Positions 54,019 through 62,518 of a DNA stretch of 64,000 nt are shown in pieces. The DNA lies in contig NZ_JAMOZL010000008.1 of assembly GCF_023667495.1 (NCBI RefSeq), forward strand, positions 62,001 through 126,000, in the 5' to 3' direction. Every line of letters begins with the position of its first letter. Within the stretch, counting starts at the first letter, position 1. Origin of the DNA: Dyadobacter sp. MSC1_007 (GTDB taxonomy: Bacteria > Bacteroidota > Bacteroidia > Cytophagales > Spirosomataceae). The notes below the pieces were generated by a model, which was not told where the DNA came from, ran no database searches, and saw nothing but the letters and a program-made list of their open reading frames with translations. The position numbers were made by a program, and so were the translations under genes.

Positions 54019-56991
54019 CTACTGCCCGCCATACATATTAAATGCGGCCAAATGCTTCTGAAACAGGGCTTCATATTTCTTCGCCGCTGCTTCCTGCTTC
54101 GCTTCGCGGCATTCCTGCACGATCACCTGCATGATGTACAGATATACATTGCTGTCGCGGCGGCGTGTGGTGCCATTGTCTTTGGCCCAGGTTAGCACTT
54201 CGTCGGCACGGGTTGCCATGGTTTCGGCGATTTCCAATGCTTTTTTGTTTTCGCCAAGATCAAATAATGGTCCTATGAAATTAGCAGAGAACTGATCGTA
54301 AGGAATGCTTTTGTCCGGCATTGTTGCGAGTGACTTCTCTATCGCTTTCTTAGCCTCGTCTTTGCGACCATCCGCAATAAGCTGGCCTGTCAATCTCAGG
54401 AATGCAATTCTTGCAGTAGCAACCGGCGATCCCAGGTACGTATTATCGTAATAGGTTTTCGGGTTGTCGAGCTCACGCCAGAACATTTTCGTCATGAGGT
54501 TGTTGTACATCACATCCGCATTCACATAACCGTCGCTTGCGCCCGGCACTTTTACTGGCAACAAACGATATGCATAACCTTCCAGCTGCATAAATTCTTT
54601 CAGGTTCAGATAGCTCGATCCGCCGAGCGTCGACGAGAAGTAAATCGGGCGTTTCCAGTCGTTGCTGGCGATAATGTCCAGCATGATCAGGTCTGATTTA
54701 TAAAGATCGCCTTTACCGATTGTCCAGCTGATAGAATCGCTCACAAAAGGAACAAGGTCGGCTTTGATAATATTCATCTTTTTAACCGCTTCGGCATTCA
54801 CCGGAAGGAAAAGCACGGAGGAAGGCAGGATCGAGGTCATATCCCCACTTGTGAGCGGAACCTGGATCGCCTTGTTTTCCTGCTTCACCAGGCCAAGGTA
54901 TTCTTTGAGGTTAATACCCGCTTTAACAGCCGGAATCTCATAGAATGGCACGATATCGTTCTTTCCAAAAGCATAATTGTTCTTATCGAGAGAGATCGGC
55001 AGAGCTTCCGATTCGTAAGTCTTGCGTTTCATCTGATCGATATACCAGTCAGTTCCCAGCAAGCTCAGGTTACACACGCGAACGTCGGTACGGAAGCCTT
55101 CCACTTCCTGCACGTACCACAATGGGAATGTATCGTTATCGCCTCCTGTAAACAATATCGCATTGGGTGCGCAGGAGTTGAGCAGGTTTTTAGCAAAATC
55201 AACAGAATGGTATCTGTGGCTGCGGTTGTGATTATCCCAACCTTTGGCACCCATAATGACGGGTACTATCAAACCGAGGGCCGTCGCCACACCAGCACGG
55301 GTTGTTGCGCTTTGAATGAACTTGCTGATCGCATCGGCAATAGCAATTACCCCATACCCGATCCAGATACAGAAAATATAGAATGAACCGACATAAATAT
55401 AGTCCCTTTCACGAGGCTCGGTCGGCGGCGAATTGAGGTAAACCACCAATGCAACGCCGGTCAGGAGAAATAGTAACCCAAGCACCAGCAAGTCGCGTTT
55501 TTGACGGAAATACAACAATACCAATCCAAAAAGGCCTAACAGGAACGGCAGCATAAAGTAATTGTCATGCGCTTTATTATGCTCGATAGGCTCCGGATAT
55601 TTCTTAGAAACGTCCCATGGAAGCATATTGCCAGCACCTTCCTCGTCACTTTCACGGCCTACGAAATTCCACAGAAAGTAACGCCAGTACATATGCCCGA
55701 TCTGGTACGAGAACATAAACGACAGGTTATGCCCCATTGTAGGCTTCTGGCCTTCCGCCAGTCCGGTCATTTGCTGATATAATTGCGGGTGGCCCGGCTG
55801 CGTGCTGTACATACGAGGCAGCAGCATATTGCTTCCCGGTTCGTATTCGTATTCCGGGCGGTAATCGTAAATAGCATATTTGCCGTCCTGCTTACGGTAC
55901 ATCGGCGCGCCGCGTTTCTGGCTTACCGGACGGGATACGAAAGACGGGCCATAAAGCAATGGGCGGCTTCCGTACTGTTCACGTTTCAGATAGGAAACAA
56001 AGCTCAGGACGTCGTTAGGGTTATTTTCGTTGATTGGCGGGTTGTATTCTGCGCGCACAAGCACCATCAGATAGCTCGCGTAGCCGATCAGCACGAAAGC
56101 AAGTGAAAGCAGACCGGTGTTAAGCAACACATTTCCTTTTTTCTGCGAATAACGGATTCCCCAGATCAAGGCACCAATAAAAATGATAATGAAGAAGATT
56201 ACGCCCGATTTATAAGGCAATCCCAATGAGTTGACAAAGAATATCTCAAACTTCCCGGCAACGCTCGGCAGGCCCGGGATAATTCCGGAGTTGATAATCG
56301 CGAGAATTACAAGCCCCCCAACGAATGCTATAATGCCTCCAAAAACATTGATTTTTGGATATTTCTTGAAATAATAAACCAATGCAAGCGCCGGGATCGT
56401 CACAAGGTTCAGCAAGTGGACGCCGATAGAAAGACCTACCAGGTAAGCGATAAAGATCAGCCAGCGGTTTTCAGCAGCAGGGTCCTCGATACGCTCCCAT
56501 TTGAACACAGCCCAGATTACAATCGCAGTGAAGAACGATGACAATCCGTAAACCTCAGCTTCAACGGCTGAAAACCAGAATGAATCGGACCAGGTATAAG
56601 CCAGGGAACCAACGATTCCTGAACCCATCAAAAGCAGAATATCGCCTGATGTCAGGTCTGCGTCCGCTTTTGCGATCAGCTTTCTGACCAGCAATGTGAT
56701 CGTCCAGAAAAGAAATAATATCGTAAATGCGCTGCTCAGAACCGAGACCATATTGATCCAGTAAGCCACATTACTGAGGTCACCAAATGCGAAAAGCGAG
56801 AAAATGCGGCCTATCAGAAGGAAAAGTGGTGCGCCGGGAGGGTGAGGCACCTGTAATTTAAATGCACAGGCTATGAATTCCCCGCAATCCCAAAAACTAG
56901 CAGTACGTTCGACTGTAAGGGCATATGTGACGAAAGCAATAGCAAAAACAATCCAACCCGTAAGGTTGTTGGAACGGTTGAAACGGGTCAT
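54019..56991 (-). CDS. DUF2723 membrane glycosyltransferase-like protein (GT117 type)
   Basis: A 990-residue inner-membrane protein. The N-terminal DUF2723 has a GT-C-type acidic loop after helix 1 (ASFWDCGEFIACAFKLQVPHPPG) and some 11-13 helices to about residue 570. The rest is a periplasmic domain starting near NAILFTGGDNDTFPLWYVQ, with TPR-like helices at the end. Homologues in Bacteroidota are annotated as glycosyltransferase family 117 and are thought to attach sugar to exported proteins; this is family knowledge, not proven here. Two overlapping -7/-33 promoters lie 85-125 bp upstream. The gene is monocistronic. Confidence 0.9.
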   Translation of the reverse strand: MTRFNRSNNLTGWIVFAIAFVTYALTVERTASFWDCGEFIACAFKLQVPHPPGAPLFLLIGRIFSLFAFGDLSNVAYWINMVSVLSSAFTILFLFWTITLLVRKLIAKADADLTSGDILLLMGSGIVGSLAYTWSDSFWFSAVEAEVYGLSSFFTAIVIWAVFKWERIEDPAAENRWLIFIAYLVGLSIGVHLLNLVTIPALALVYYFKKYPKINVFGGIIAFVGGLVILAIINSGIIPGLPSVAGKFEIFFVNSLGLPYKSGVIFFIIIFIGALIWGIRYSQKKGNVLLNTGLLSLAFVLIGYASYLMVLVRAEYNPPINENNPNDVLSFVSYLKREQYGSRPLLYGPSFVSRPVSQKRGAPMYRKQDGKYAIYDYRPEYEYEPGSNMLLPRMYSTQPGHPQLYQQMTGLAEGQKPTMGHNLSFMFSYQIGHMYWRYFLWNFVGRESDEEGAGNMLPWDVSKKYPEPIEHNKAHDNYFMLPFLLGLFGLVLLYFRQKRDLLVLGLLFLLTGVALVVYLNSPPTEPRERDYIYVGSFYIFCIWIGYGVIAIADAISKFIQSATTRAGVATALGLIVPVIMGAKGWDNHNRSHRYHSVDFAKNLLNSCAPNAILFTGGDNDTFPLWYVQEVEGFRTDVRVCNLSLLGTDWYIDQMKRKTYESEALPISLDKNNYAFGKNDIVPFYEIPAVKAGINLKEYLGLVKQENKAIQVPLTSGDMTSILPSSVLFLPVNAEAVKKMNIIKADLVPFVSDSISWTIGKGDLYKSDLIMLDIIASNDWKRPIYFSSTLGGSSYLNLKEFMQLEGYAYRLLPVKVPGASDGYVNADVMYNNLMTKMFWRELDNPKTYYDNTYLGSPVATARIAFLRLTGQLIADGRKDEAKKAIEKSLATMPDKSIPYDQFSANFIGPLFDLGENKKALEIAETMATRADEVLTWAKDNGTTRRRDSNVYLYIMQVIVQECREAKQEAAAKKYEALFQKHLAAFNMYGGQ

Positions 56992-57075
56992 CTGAAAGAC
57001 GGTAAATTTGAAAAAGTTATATGCACGATGCGCAAAGATGGCGACTCTTTTTGAGCAGTTCTATCAATGATCGGC

Positions 57076-57114
57076 CAAAAATAGCAAATTTACCACAACA
57101 GCAACGACTTGCAA
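57076..57114 (-). promoter_or_regulatory. Tandem overlapping promoters for the DUF2723 gene
   Basis: Promoter 1: TTG (57102-57104 complement), 18-bp spacer, TATTTTTG (57076-57083). Promoter 2: TTG (57112-57114), 19-bp spacer, TAAATTTG (57085-57092). Both -7 boxes are exact TAnnTTTG matches with a -33 TTG at plausible spacing. Start codon is 85-93 bp away. Confidence 0.6.
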
Positions 57115-57151
57115 CTCTTAAAAAACGTTAAAGCCGGGCTGTCGGCAGAAG

Positions 57152-58471
57152 TCACTTATAGAATATCCATTTCGCTAATTCTTTATAGGTCACCTTCTTA
57201 CCATACATCAAAATCCCAACCCGGTAAATGCGCGCTGCAAGCCAGGTGGTCCCCACGAAACCCAGCACCAGCAGGAACATCGACAAGGCTATTTCCCAAG
57301 CCGGCACACCGAATGGCACGCGCACCATCATGATGATCGGGGAAGTAAAAGGTATCATCGACGTCCAGAATGCCAATGTCCCGTCCGGATCGCGGAGTAC
57401 GAATTGTGCGAATACAAATGAAAATATGATCGGAAGTGTGATTGGGAGCATAAATTGCTGGGTATCGGCATCATTGTCGACCGCGGCCCCAACAGCCCCA
57501 AAAAGCGCGCTGTAAAGCAGGTAGCCTCCCAGGTAATAAAAAAGGAAGCATCCTAGAATCAGCGGGATATTCAGGCTGCTTACCGCGCCAAGTACTTCTG
57601 CAACCGGGTTTTCAACGCCATTGCCCTGCATTGCCTGGTTGGGCACCTGTACTTTCTGCATTTCCTGCGCCATTTGCGCCGGGTCGTTACTCATTTTACT
57701 TCCCAGTACAGCCGATGCGGCGCTGGTGAGCGCGGTTGTGAGCAATATCCATAATACAAACTGGGTAAGCCCTACCAATGCCACGCCGATGATCTTGCCA
57801 AGCATCAATTGAAACGGCTTCACAGAAGAAATGATCACTTCCACGATCCTGCTCGTCTTTTCCTCGGTAATGCCCCGCATCACCTGCGTGCCGTAAATGA
57901 ATACCGACATATAGATCAGAAATGCGCAGATGCCACCAATCACAGTGGCCGCGCCCGAGCTGCTGGTCTTCTCGCCCTCGTCACTCAGGCTGATGGTCTC
58001 CGAATTCACATTTACACGAGAGTCTTCCAGTATTTTGTGCGTTATACCAGCCTCCGCGAGTTTGATTTCCTCGATCTGCTTTTCGATGACCTTTTCGATG
58101 TCCGATTTAAGGTCCATACTCACATTTTTGGCGGCATAGATCCTGACGCTCTTCGGGTTTTGGATCACATCACCGGGAATGTACACCAGCGCATTCACAT
58201 CGCTTTTCTGGAAACCGGCTTTGGCAGAATCCAGGCTCGTGTCAATGAATGTAAATTTCAATGACTCGGAATCCTTGAATTCCTTCTTGAACAGGCCGCT
58301 TTCATCCAAAACCTGTACCGTCTTCGTGTCCACCGACCCCATCGCAACCCAGATTACAGTGGCGTAAAAACCGACAAAAAGGATCGGGCCCAGGAGTGTC
58401 ATGATCAGGAAAGACTTCTTCTTGACCCTAACCAGGTATTCTCTTTTGATTACCAGAAAAATATTTCGCAT
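57152..58471 (-). CDS. ABC-2 type transporter permease (NatB-like)
   Basis: A 439-residue permease. One helix near the N-terminus (FLIMTLLGPILFVGFYATVIWV) is followed by a ~150-residue extracytoplasmic domain and then six helices in the second half (VIGGICAFLIYMSVFIYGTQVM onward). MRGITEEKTSRIVEVIISSVKP is the typical ABC-2/NatB segment. With the ATPase encoded 35 bp upstream it should form an exporter, perhaps for Na+ or a small toxic compound. The substrate is not known. Confidence 0.88.
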   Translation of the reverse strand: MRNIFLVIKREYLVRVKKKSFLIMTLLGPILFVGFYATVIWVAMGSVDTKTVQVLDESGLFKKEFKDSESLKFTFIDTSLDSAKAGFQKSDVNALVYIPGDVIQNPKSVRIYAAKNVSMDLKSDIEKVIEKQIEEIKLAEAGITHKILEDSRVNVNSETISLSDEGEKTSSSGAATVIGGICAFLIYMSVFIYGTQVMRGITEEKTSRIVEVIISSVKPFQLMLGKIIGVALVGLTQFVLWILLTTALTSAASAVLGSKMSNDPAQMAQEMQKVQVPNQAMQGNGVENPVAEVLGAVSSLNIPLILGCFLFYYLGGYLLYSALFGAVGAAVDNDADTQQFMLPITLPIIFSFVFAQFVLRDPDGTLAFWTSMIPFTSPIIMMVRVPFGVPAWEIALSMFLLVLGFVGTTWLAARIYRVGILMYGKKVTYKELAKWIFYK

Positions 58472-58506
58472 CTCGGATTTTTTAATGATTGGAATTGCAG
58501 ATCGTC

Positions 58507-59421
58507 TCAGGCTTCGGGGACTTCGTTCACCGACCGCATAAAAATGTCGCTCATACTAGGGATATTCTCGCCGAAAGCGCGTATTTCCACTTTGGAAAGC
58601 ATGTTCAGCAGCAATGCGTTGGGACTCGCGTCGTCATACAGGTGGATGTTCGAGCGGCTATAACCATTTTCAAGCTCTTTTTGGTCGAGTACCTGGTAAA
58701 TAGGATCCAGTTCGTCCAAATGACCTTTATATTCTACAAAATAAGTATGCGTTTTAAATTGCTCCTTGATCACGTTTTTAGGCCCATCCAGCACCTTTTT
58801 CGACTTGTGAATCAATGCGATGTGATCGCAAAGCTCTTCCACGGTTTCCATTCTATGGGTCGAAAAAATAATGGTACTGCCTTTTTGTTTCAATTCCAGG
58901 ATCTCGTCACGGATGAGATTGGCGTTGATCGGATCGAAGCCGGAGAACGGTTCATCGAGGATGATCAGGTCTGGCTCGTGCAGGACAGTTGAAACGAACT
59001 GTACTTTTTGCTGCATTCCTTTCGACAGGTCCGAAACGCTTTTATCCCACCAGGTTTTAATATCAAATTTAATAAACCAGGTTTTGAGCTTATCCATGGC
59101 CTGTTTCTGTGTGAGGCCTTTTAATTGTGCGAGATAAAGGAGCTGCTCGCCCACCTTCATTTTTTTGTAGAGCCCGCGCTCTTCCGGCAGATACCCTATT
59201 CTCGAAATATGGGAAGAATTAAGTGGCTGACCGTCGAAAAGCACCTCACCCTTATCCGGGCCGGTGATCTGGTTGATGATCCTGATTAGAGACGTTTTGC
59301 CGGCGCCATTTGGTCCTAATAAACCAAAAATACATCCTTTCGGAATGGAAATACTGACATCGTCAAGTGCGGTATGATTGGAGTATTCTTTTGTGACGTT
59401 CCTTACTTCGATAATATTCAT
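58507..59421 (-). CDS. ABC transporter ATP-binding protein (NatA-like)
   Basis: A 304-residue ATPase. Walker A GLLGPNGAGKTSLIRI, Q-loop YLPEERGLYKKM, signature LSKGMQQKVQF, Walker B LIILDEPFSGFDP and H-loop STHRME are all intact. The C-terminal ~75 residues are the DUF4162-type extension found in NatA-like exporters. It is the first gene of a two-gene exporter operon with the permease 35 bp downstream. Confidence 0.93.
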   Translation of the reverse strand: MNIIEVRNVTKEYSNHTALDDVSISIPKGCIFGLLGPNGAGKTSLIRIINQITGPDKGEVLFDGQPLNSSHISRIGYLPEERGLYKKMKVGEQLLYLAQLKGLTQKQAMDKLKTWFIKFDIKTWWDKSVSDLSKGMQQKVQFVSTVLHEPDLIILDEPFSGFDPINANLIRDEILELKQKGSTIIFSTHRMETVEELCDHIALIHKSKKVLDGPKNVIKEQFKTHTYFVEYKGHLDELDPIYQVLDQKELENGYSRSNIHLYDDASPNALLLNMLSKVEIRAFGENIPSMSDIFMRSVNEVPEA

Positions 59422-59528
59422 AAAAGAGCAGGTTCAGTGTATTGCCCCCAAAGATGCAAACTATTGCCGGACCCGGCGAAATTCCATGTATAAAAGTCTG
59501 CCTGGACTGACGAATGGCAAAAATAAAA

Positions 59529-59552
59529 AGCGGACGGAAAATTCCGCCCGCT
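59529..59552 (-). terminator. Terminator of the small membrane protein gene
   Basis: On the minus strand AGCGGGCGGAA, loop TT, TTCCGTCCGCT (one mismatch), then TTTTATTTTT. It lies 28 bp past the stop at 59581. Confidence 0.85.
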
Positions 59553-59580
59553 CTCCCCAACTAGAAGTGTGTATGTAATA

Positions 59581-60015
59581 TTAAGCGTATTTTTCGCGGA
59601 TCTGGAACAACACCCAAAAGCCGATCAGGCCGCCGATGATGAACCCGAAGATACTGAGCTGGATCAAGTTGCTTACCAGTCCTACCAGCAAAGCATAATA
59701 GAGCAGATTCCAGCCAGCGCGTTTACGTGCTTTCAATGGAGAAAAGGCCATCAGATACATTACCAGGGTTACAATCCCCAATGCGATAGCCACATAAAAA
59801 TTAAAGCCCATACCCACCGATGCCGCGCCCATGCCGAGTACCGCACCACCGACACCAAAGGCCGTCAGCAAACCGAATATTCCCAGCACGGAAAGTATCA
59901 GAATGAAATAGGGACCATACTGTACGAGAAATTCTTTGACACTGTCGGAGAAGGGCGGAAACTTTTGGAGGAAGATAGGTTCCAGTTCTTTTTCAAGAGG
60001 TAATTTTGATTCCAT
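59581..60015 (-). CDS. Small polytopic membrane protein of unknown function
   Basis: A 144-residue protein, start chosen at 60015 (MESKLPLEKELEPIFLQKF). A charged cytosolic N-terminus of ~35 residues precedes four hydrophobic stretches: FILILSVLGIFGLLTAFGVGG, GFNFYVAIALGIVTLVMYLM, LLYYALLVGLVSNLIQLS and FGFIIGGLIGFWVLFQI. It ends REKYA. I recognise no named family. It has its own terminator and lies divergent from nothing; neighbours on both sides are also minus-strand. Confidence 0.7.
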   Translation of the reverse strand: MESKLPLEKELEPIFLQKFPPFSDSVKEFLVQYGPYFILILSVLGIFGLLTAFGVGGAVLGMGAASVGMGFNFYVAIALGIVTLVMYLMAFSPLKARKRAGWNLLYYALLVGLVSNLIQLSIFGFIIGGLIGFWVLFQIREKYA

Positions 60016-60155
60016 AAACGGGTGTTTTAAAAGCTGAATTTCAATCAATTATTCCCTAAATTAAAAATAAATTCAAGAAACCAAATTCAATAATCTACTT
60101 GCCGTCGGAATTGTTTATTAATCGGCCAAATTACCCGGCCAAACCGTTATTATCC

Positions 60156-60560
60156 TCAATCTTCCGGATAAGGGACAAATACAAATCCCGAAAACTCCCC
60201 GATCAGCACGAACAGGCAGCAATATTCGTCCGGGTTTTTATAGTTTTCCGTAAAAAGCGGCGCAGACTCTTCCCCTATTAGCTTTCTGTCGATAAACTCC
60301 TGCATATATGAAGCTTTATAAACATAACGGTTCGTAAGCTCGGTAGAATCGAAGAGCAGCACGCCCAGATCGATCTCATTATTTGTTACCGCAAAAATCG
60401 GATACTCTGAAAATTCGCGTTTCCTGATCTGGTAAGACGCTTCTTTGAGCTGGTCGGCCACACGGATAAAGTCCTGGGATATATAACCCATCAATTTCTG
60501 GTTCAACTCCGGAGAGTTGGCATCGTCCATCAGGGCATTCTCGTTGCTATTGTTAATCAT
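60156..60560 (-). CDS. Conserved small cytosolic protein of unknown function
   Basis: A 134-residue protein without signal peptide or membrane helices. The core is FSEYPIFAVTNNEIDLGVLLFD followed by NRYVYKASYMQEFIDRKL and an unusual CC pair in DEYCCLFVLIGEFSGFVFVPYPED. The composition looks coding and the frame is uninterrupted, so it is probably real. I cannot assign a family with confidence. It lies between alanine dehydrogenase (119 bp away, same strand) and the small membrane protein. Confidence 0.65.
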   Translation of the reverse strand: MINNSNENALMDDANSPELNQKLMGYISQDFIRVADQLKEASYQIRKREFSEYPIFAVTNNEIDLGVLLFDSTELTNRYVYKASYMQEFIDRKLIGEESAPLFTENYKNPDEYCCLFVLIGEFSGFVFVPYPED

Positions 60561-60579
60561 ATTTGGCTGTATGCCGTAT

Positions 60580-60672
60580 GCAATAGGCTTAAAGCGCTTT
60601 GCATCAGCATTATCTAATTAGTAAGTATCAATTATTTCATAGACCTTAAGCATACTGCCTATTGCTTAAAGC
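60580..60672. repeat. Dyad GCAATAGGC / GCCTATTGC with shared TTAAAGC tail
   Basis: GCAATAGGC (60580-60588) and GCCTATTGC (60657-60665) are exact inverted copies, and each is followed by TTAAAGC. Between them is AT-rich DNA. The dyad fills the gap after the alanine dehydrogenase stop. It may be an end-of-transcript structure. Confidence 0.45.
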
Positions 60673-60679
60673 CCCCCAG

Positions 60680-61906
60680 CTACATCCTCGCTGCCAGCAA
60701 CAATGTCAGGTCTTTATACCGCATATTGAAGCTTCTGGCAATGTGCGAGTTGGTGAGCGTCCCTTTGTGGCAATATACTCCTTTCATAAACCAACGATTG
60801 GCATAAATCATTTCCTCGATGCCGCCTATGGTGCCTGTTTGGAGCAAAAACGGCAAAAATACATTGCTCAATGCGGTGCTTGCGGTGTGCGCTACGCGTG
60901 AAGGGATATTGGGTACGCAATAATGGATTACGTCATTGTATTTAAAAATCGGGTTCTTGTGCGTGGTCATGCGGGATGTTTCGAACGACCCGCCCTGGTC
61001 GATGCTCACGTCGATGATCACGGAACCGGGTTTCATCTTCGACACCATTTCACGCGTCACGACCATCGGGCTCAGCCCATTCTCCGCCCGCATTGTACCG
61101 ATCACCACGTCGGCCCTTCCGATCGCCTCCGCGAGCGTGTCCGAGTCGATAATGGAGGTGTATAGGTTCTGACCGATCGAGTATTTCAGTCGTTGCAAGC
61201 GGTAAATGTGTTTATCAAAAACCTTCACATCCGCACCGACGCTGATGGCCGCACGGGTAGCATATTCCGCGACCGTACCTGCGCCCAGAATGACTATTTT
61301 GGTCGGCGGCACACCCGTAATACCTCCGAGGATGATCCCGCGACCGCCATTTGGGGTCGACAGATATTCCGCTGCAATCAAGAGCACTGTGCTTCCGGCG
61401 ATCTCACCCATTGCGCGGATAATAGGTTTCCCTCCTACTTTATCCTCGATCAGCTCGTAGCCGATGCCGGTTATTTTAAGTTCATTCAGTTTTTCGAAGT
61501 AAGGTTTTTCAAGGGCGGGGAGATTGAGGGCTGAGATCAGGGTTGTTCCTGCTTTGACAAATGCAAACTCCTCTTCAACCAAAGGTTCTACTTTTAGAAT
61601 GACATTGGCCTGATATACTTCCTTCGGACTATGTACGATTTTGGCACCCGCTTCACTGTATTCATGATCCGAGAGGTTCGCTCCCATACCAGCATCTTTC
61701 TCCACCCACACCTCATGGCCGTTCCTCACTAGTATTGCCACTGCGTCGGGAGTCAGCGCGATGCGGTTCTCCTGTAACGAAACCTCCTTCGGCAGCCCGA
61801 TGTGCAGGGAGTTCTGATCCTTGCGAACAGCTACTAATGATTCCTGAGGGTACAGCACCGACTGTTTGGCGAGCTCTTCAAAACCGGTAATCTGAGGTTG
61901 TGCCAT
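60680..61906 (-). CDS. ald: Alanine dehydrogenase
   Basis: A 408-residue enzyme of the AlaDH/PNT family, interconverting L-alanine and pyruvate plus ammonia with NAD. N-terminal catalytic part: IGLPKEVSLQENRIALTPDAV and the HSPKEVYQANVILKVEPL region. The Rossmann motif IVILGAGTVAEYATRAAISVGADVKVFD comes after ~residue 205. The late block NIPSRVAHTASTALSN is typical of the family. At ~408 residues with an N-terminal extension (first ~28) it is longer than E. coli-type AlaDH but usual in this phylum. It is closely related to transhydrogenase alpha subunits; the lack of a membrane part favours AlaDH. Confidence 0.92.
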   Translation of the reverse strand: MAQPQITGFEELAKQSVLYPQESLVAVRKDQNSLHIGLPKEVSLQENRIALTPDAVAILVRNGHEVWVEKDAGMGANLSDHEYSEAGAKIVHSPKEVYQANVILKVEPLVEEEFAFVKAGTTLISALNLPALEKPYFEKLNELKITGIGYELIEDKVGGKPIIRAMGEIAGSTVLLIAAEYLSTPNGGRGIILGGITGVPPTKIVILGAGTVAEYATRAAISVGADVKVFDKHIYRLQRLKYSIGQNLYTSIIDSDTLAEAIGRADVVIGTMRAENGLSPMVVTREMVSKMKPGSVIIDVSIDQGGSFETSRMTTHKNPIFKYNDVIHYCVPNIPSRVAHTASTALSNVFLPFLLQTGTIGGIEEMIYANRWFMKGVYCHKGTLTNSHIARSFNMRYKDLTLLLAARM

Positions 61907-61956
61907 TGACTAGCAAAAATGAATGTGAAATAATTAACGGACTGATTTTTGACCTC

Positions 61957-62388
61957 TTATACCCTTTGTACTTCTAATATTCTCGTGCCACTTTCGTCCG
62001 CCACGAGGTGCAGCTGCAAATAATTCAGCGGCCACAACGATTCTATCTTCCCGGGCCATTCTACAAAACAGAAATCACCAGAATCGAAATACTCTTCCAC
62101 ACCCATATCCAGTGCTTCCGTTTCATCCTTAATTCTGTAAAAATCAAAATGGTAGATTGTCTTTCCGCCCGCATCGTATTCATTCACAAGGGAAAAAGTG
62201 GGACTCTGGACGTGGGTAGTCACTCCCAAATGGCTGCATAAGGCCTTGATCAGTGTTGTTTTACCTGCACCCATCGCCCCTTCAAAAAGCCAGACCGGTG
62301 TTTCCGCACCAATCCGAAGAAGCTCCGCAGAAACGTTTTCCAGTTCATCAAGTTCCTTAAAACGAATTATAGTGGGCTGTCCGATCAT
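61957..62388 (-). CDS. tsaE: tRNA t6A biosynthesis ATPase TsaE
   Basis: A 143-residue P-loop ATPase of the t6A-forming complex (TsaB-TsaD-TsaE). Walker A is EGAMGAGKTTLIKAL. The conserved SPTFSLVNEYDAGG and YHFDFYRIKDETEALDMG follow, with VEWPGKIESLWP near the end. I start at the ATG at 62388, because the longer frame would run through the upstream terminator at 62465-62496, and a perfect -7 box sits 4 bp before this ATG. It lies 50 bp upstream of ald in transcription order and may share its transcript. Confidence 0.95.
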   Translation of the reverse strand: MIGQPTIIRFKELDELENVSAELLRIGAETPVWLFEGAMGAGKTTLIKALCSHLGVTTHVQSPTFSLVNEYDAGGKTIYHFDFYRIKDETEALDMGVEEYFDSGDFCFVEWPGKIESLWPLNYLQLHLVADESGTRILEVQRV

Positions 62389-62392
62389 GCTA

Positions 62393-62400
62393 CAAAAATA
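62393..62400 (-). promoter_or_regulatory. -7 element abutting tsaE start
   Basis: On the minus strand TATTTTTG (exact TAnnTTTG), four bases before the ATG, the same geometry as at queG. Would give a leaderless or near-leaderless mRNA. Confidence 0.45.
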
Positions 62401-62464
62401 CACATTTTGGAAAAACTCATTGCTATTTTGTGACCGCCAAACCCATTCCTGACCTAAAATAAAA

Positions 62465-62496
62465 AAACCGGAGACAGTCATGCTGATCTCCGGTTT
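62465..62496 (-). terminator. Terminator of the Gfo/Idh/MocA gene
   Basis: AAACCGGAGA (62465-62474) and TCTCCGGTTT (62487-62496), a perfect 10-bp stem with a 12-base loop; on the minus strand a run of seven T follows. Confidence 0.92.
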
Positions 62497-62518
62497 CCGA
62501 TTTCCAATCATTCCTCTT

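Noticed and set aside
62389-62511. Longer tsaE N-terminus starting at 62511
   Set aside because: It would translate through a strong terminator (62465-62496) and a consensus -7 box, and TsaE proteins normally start near the chosen ATG.
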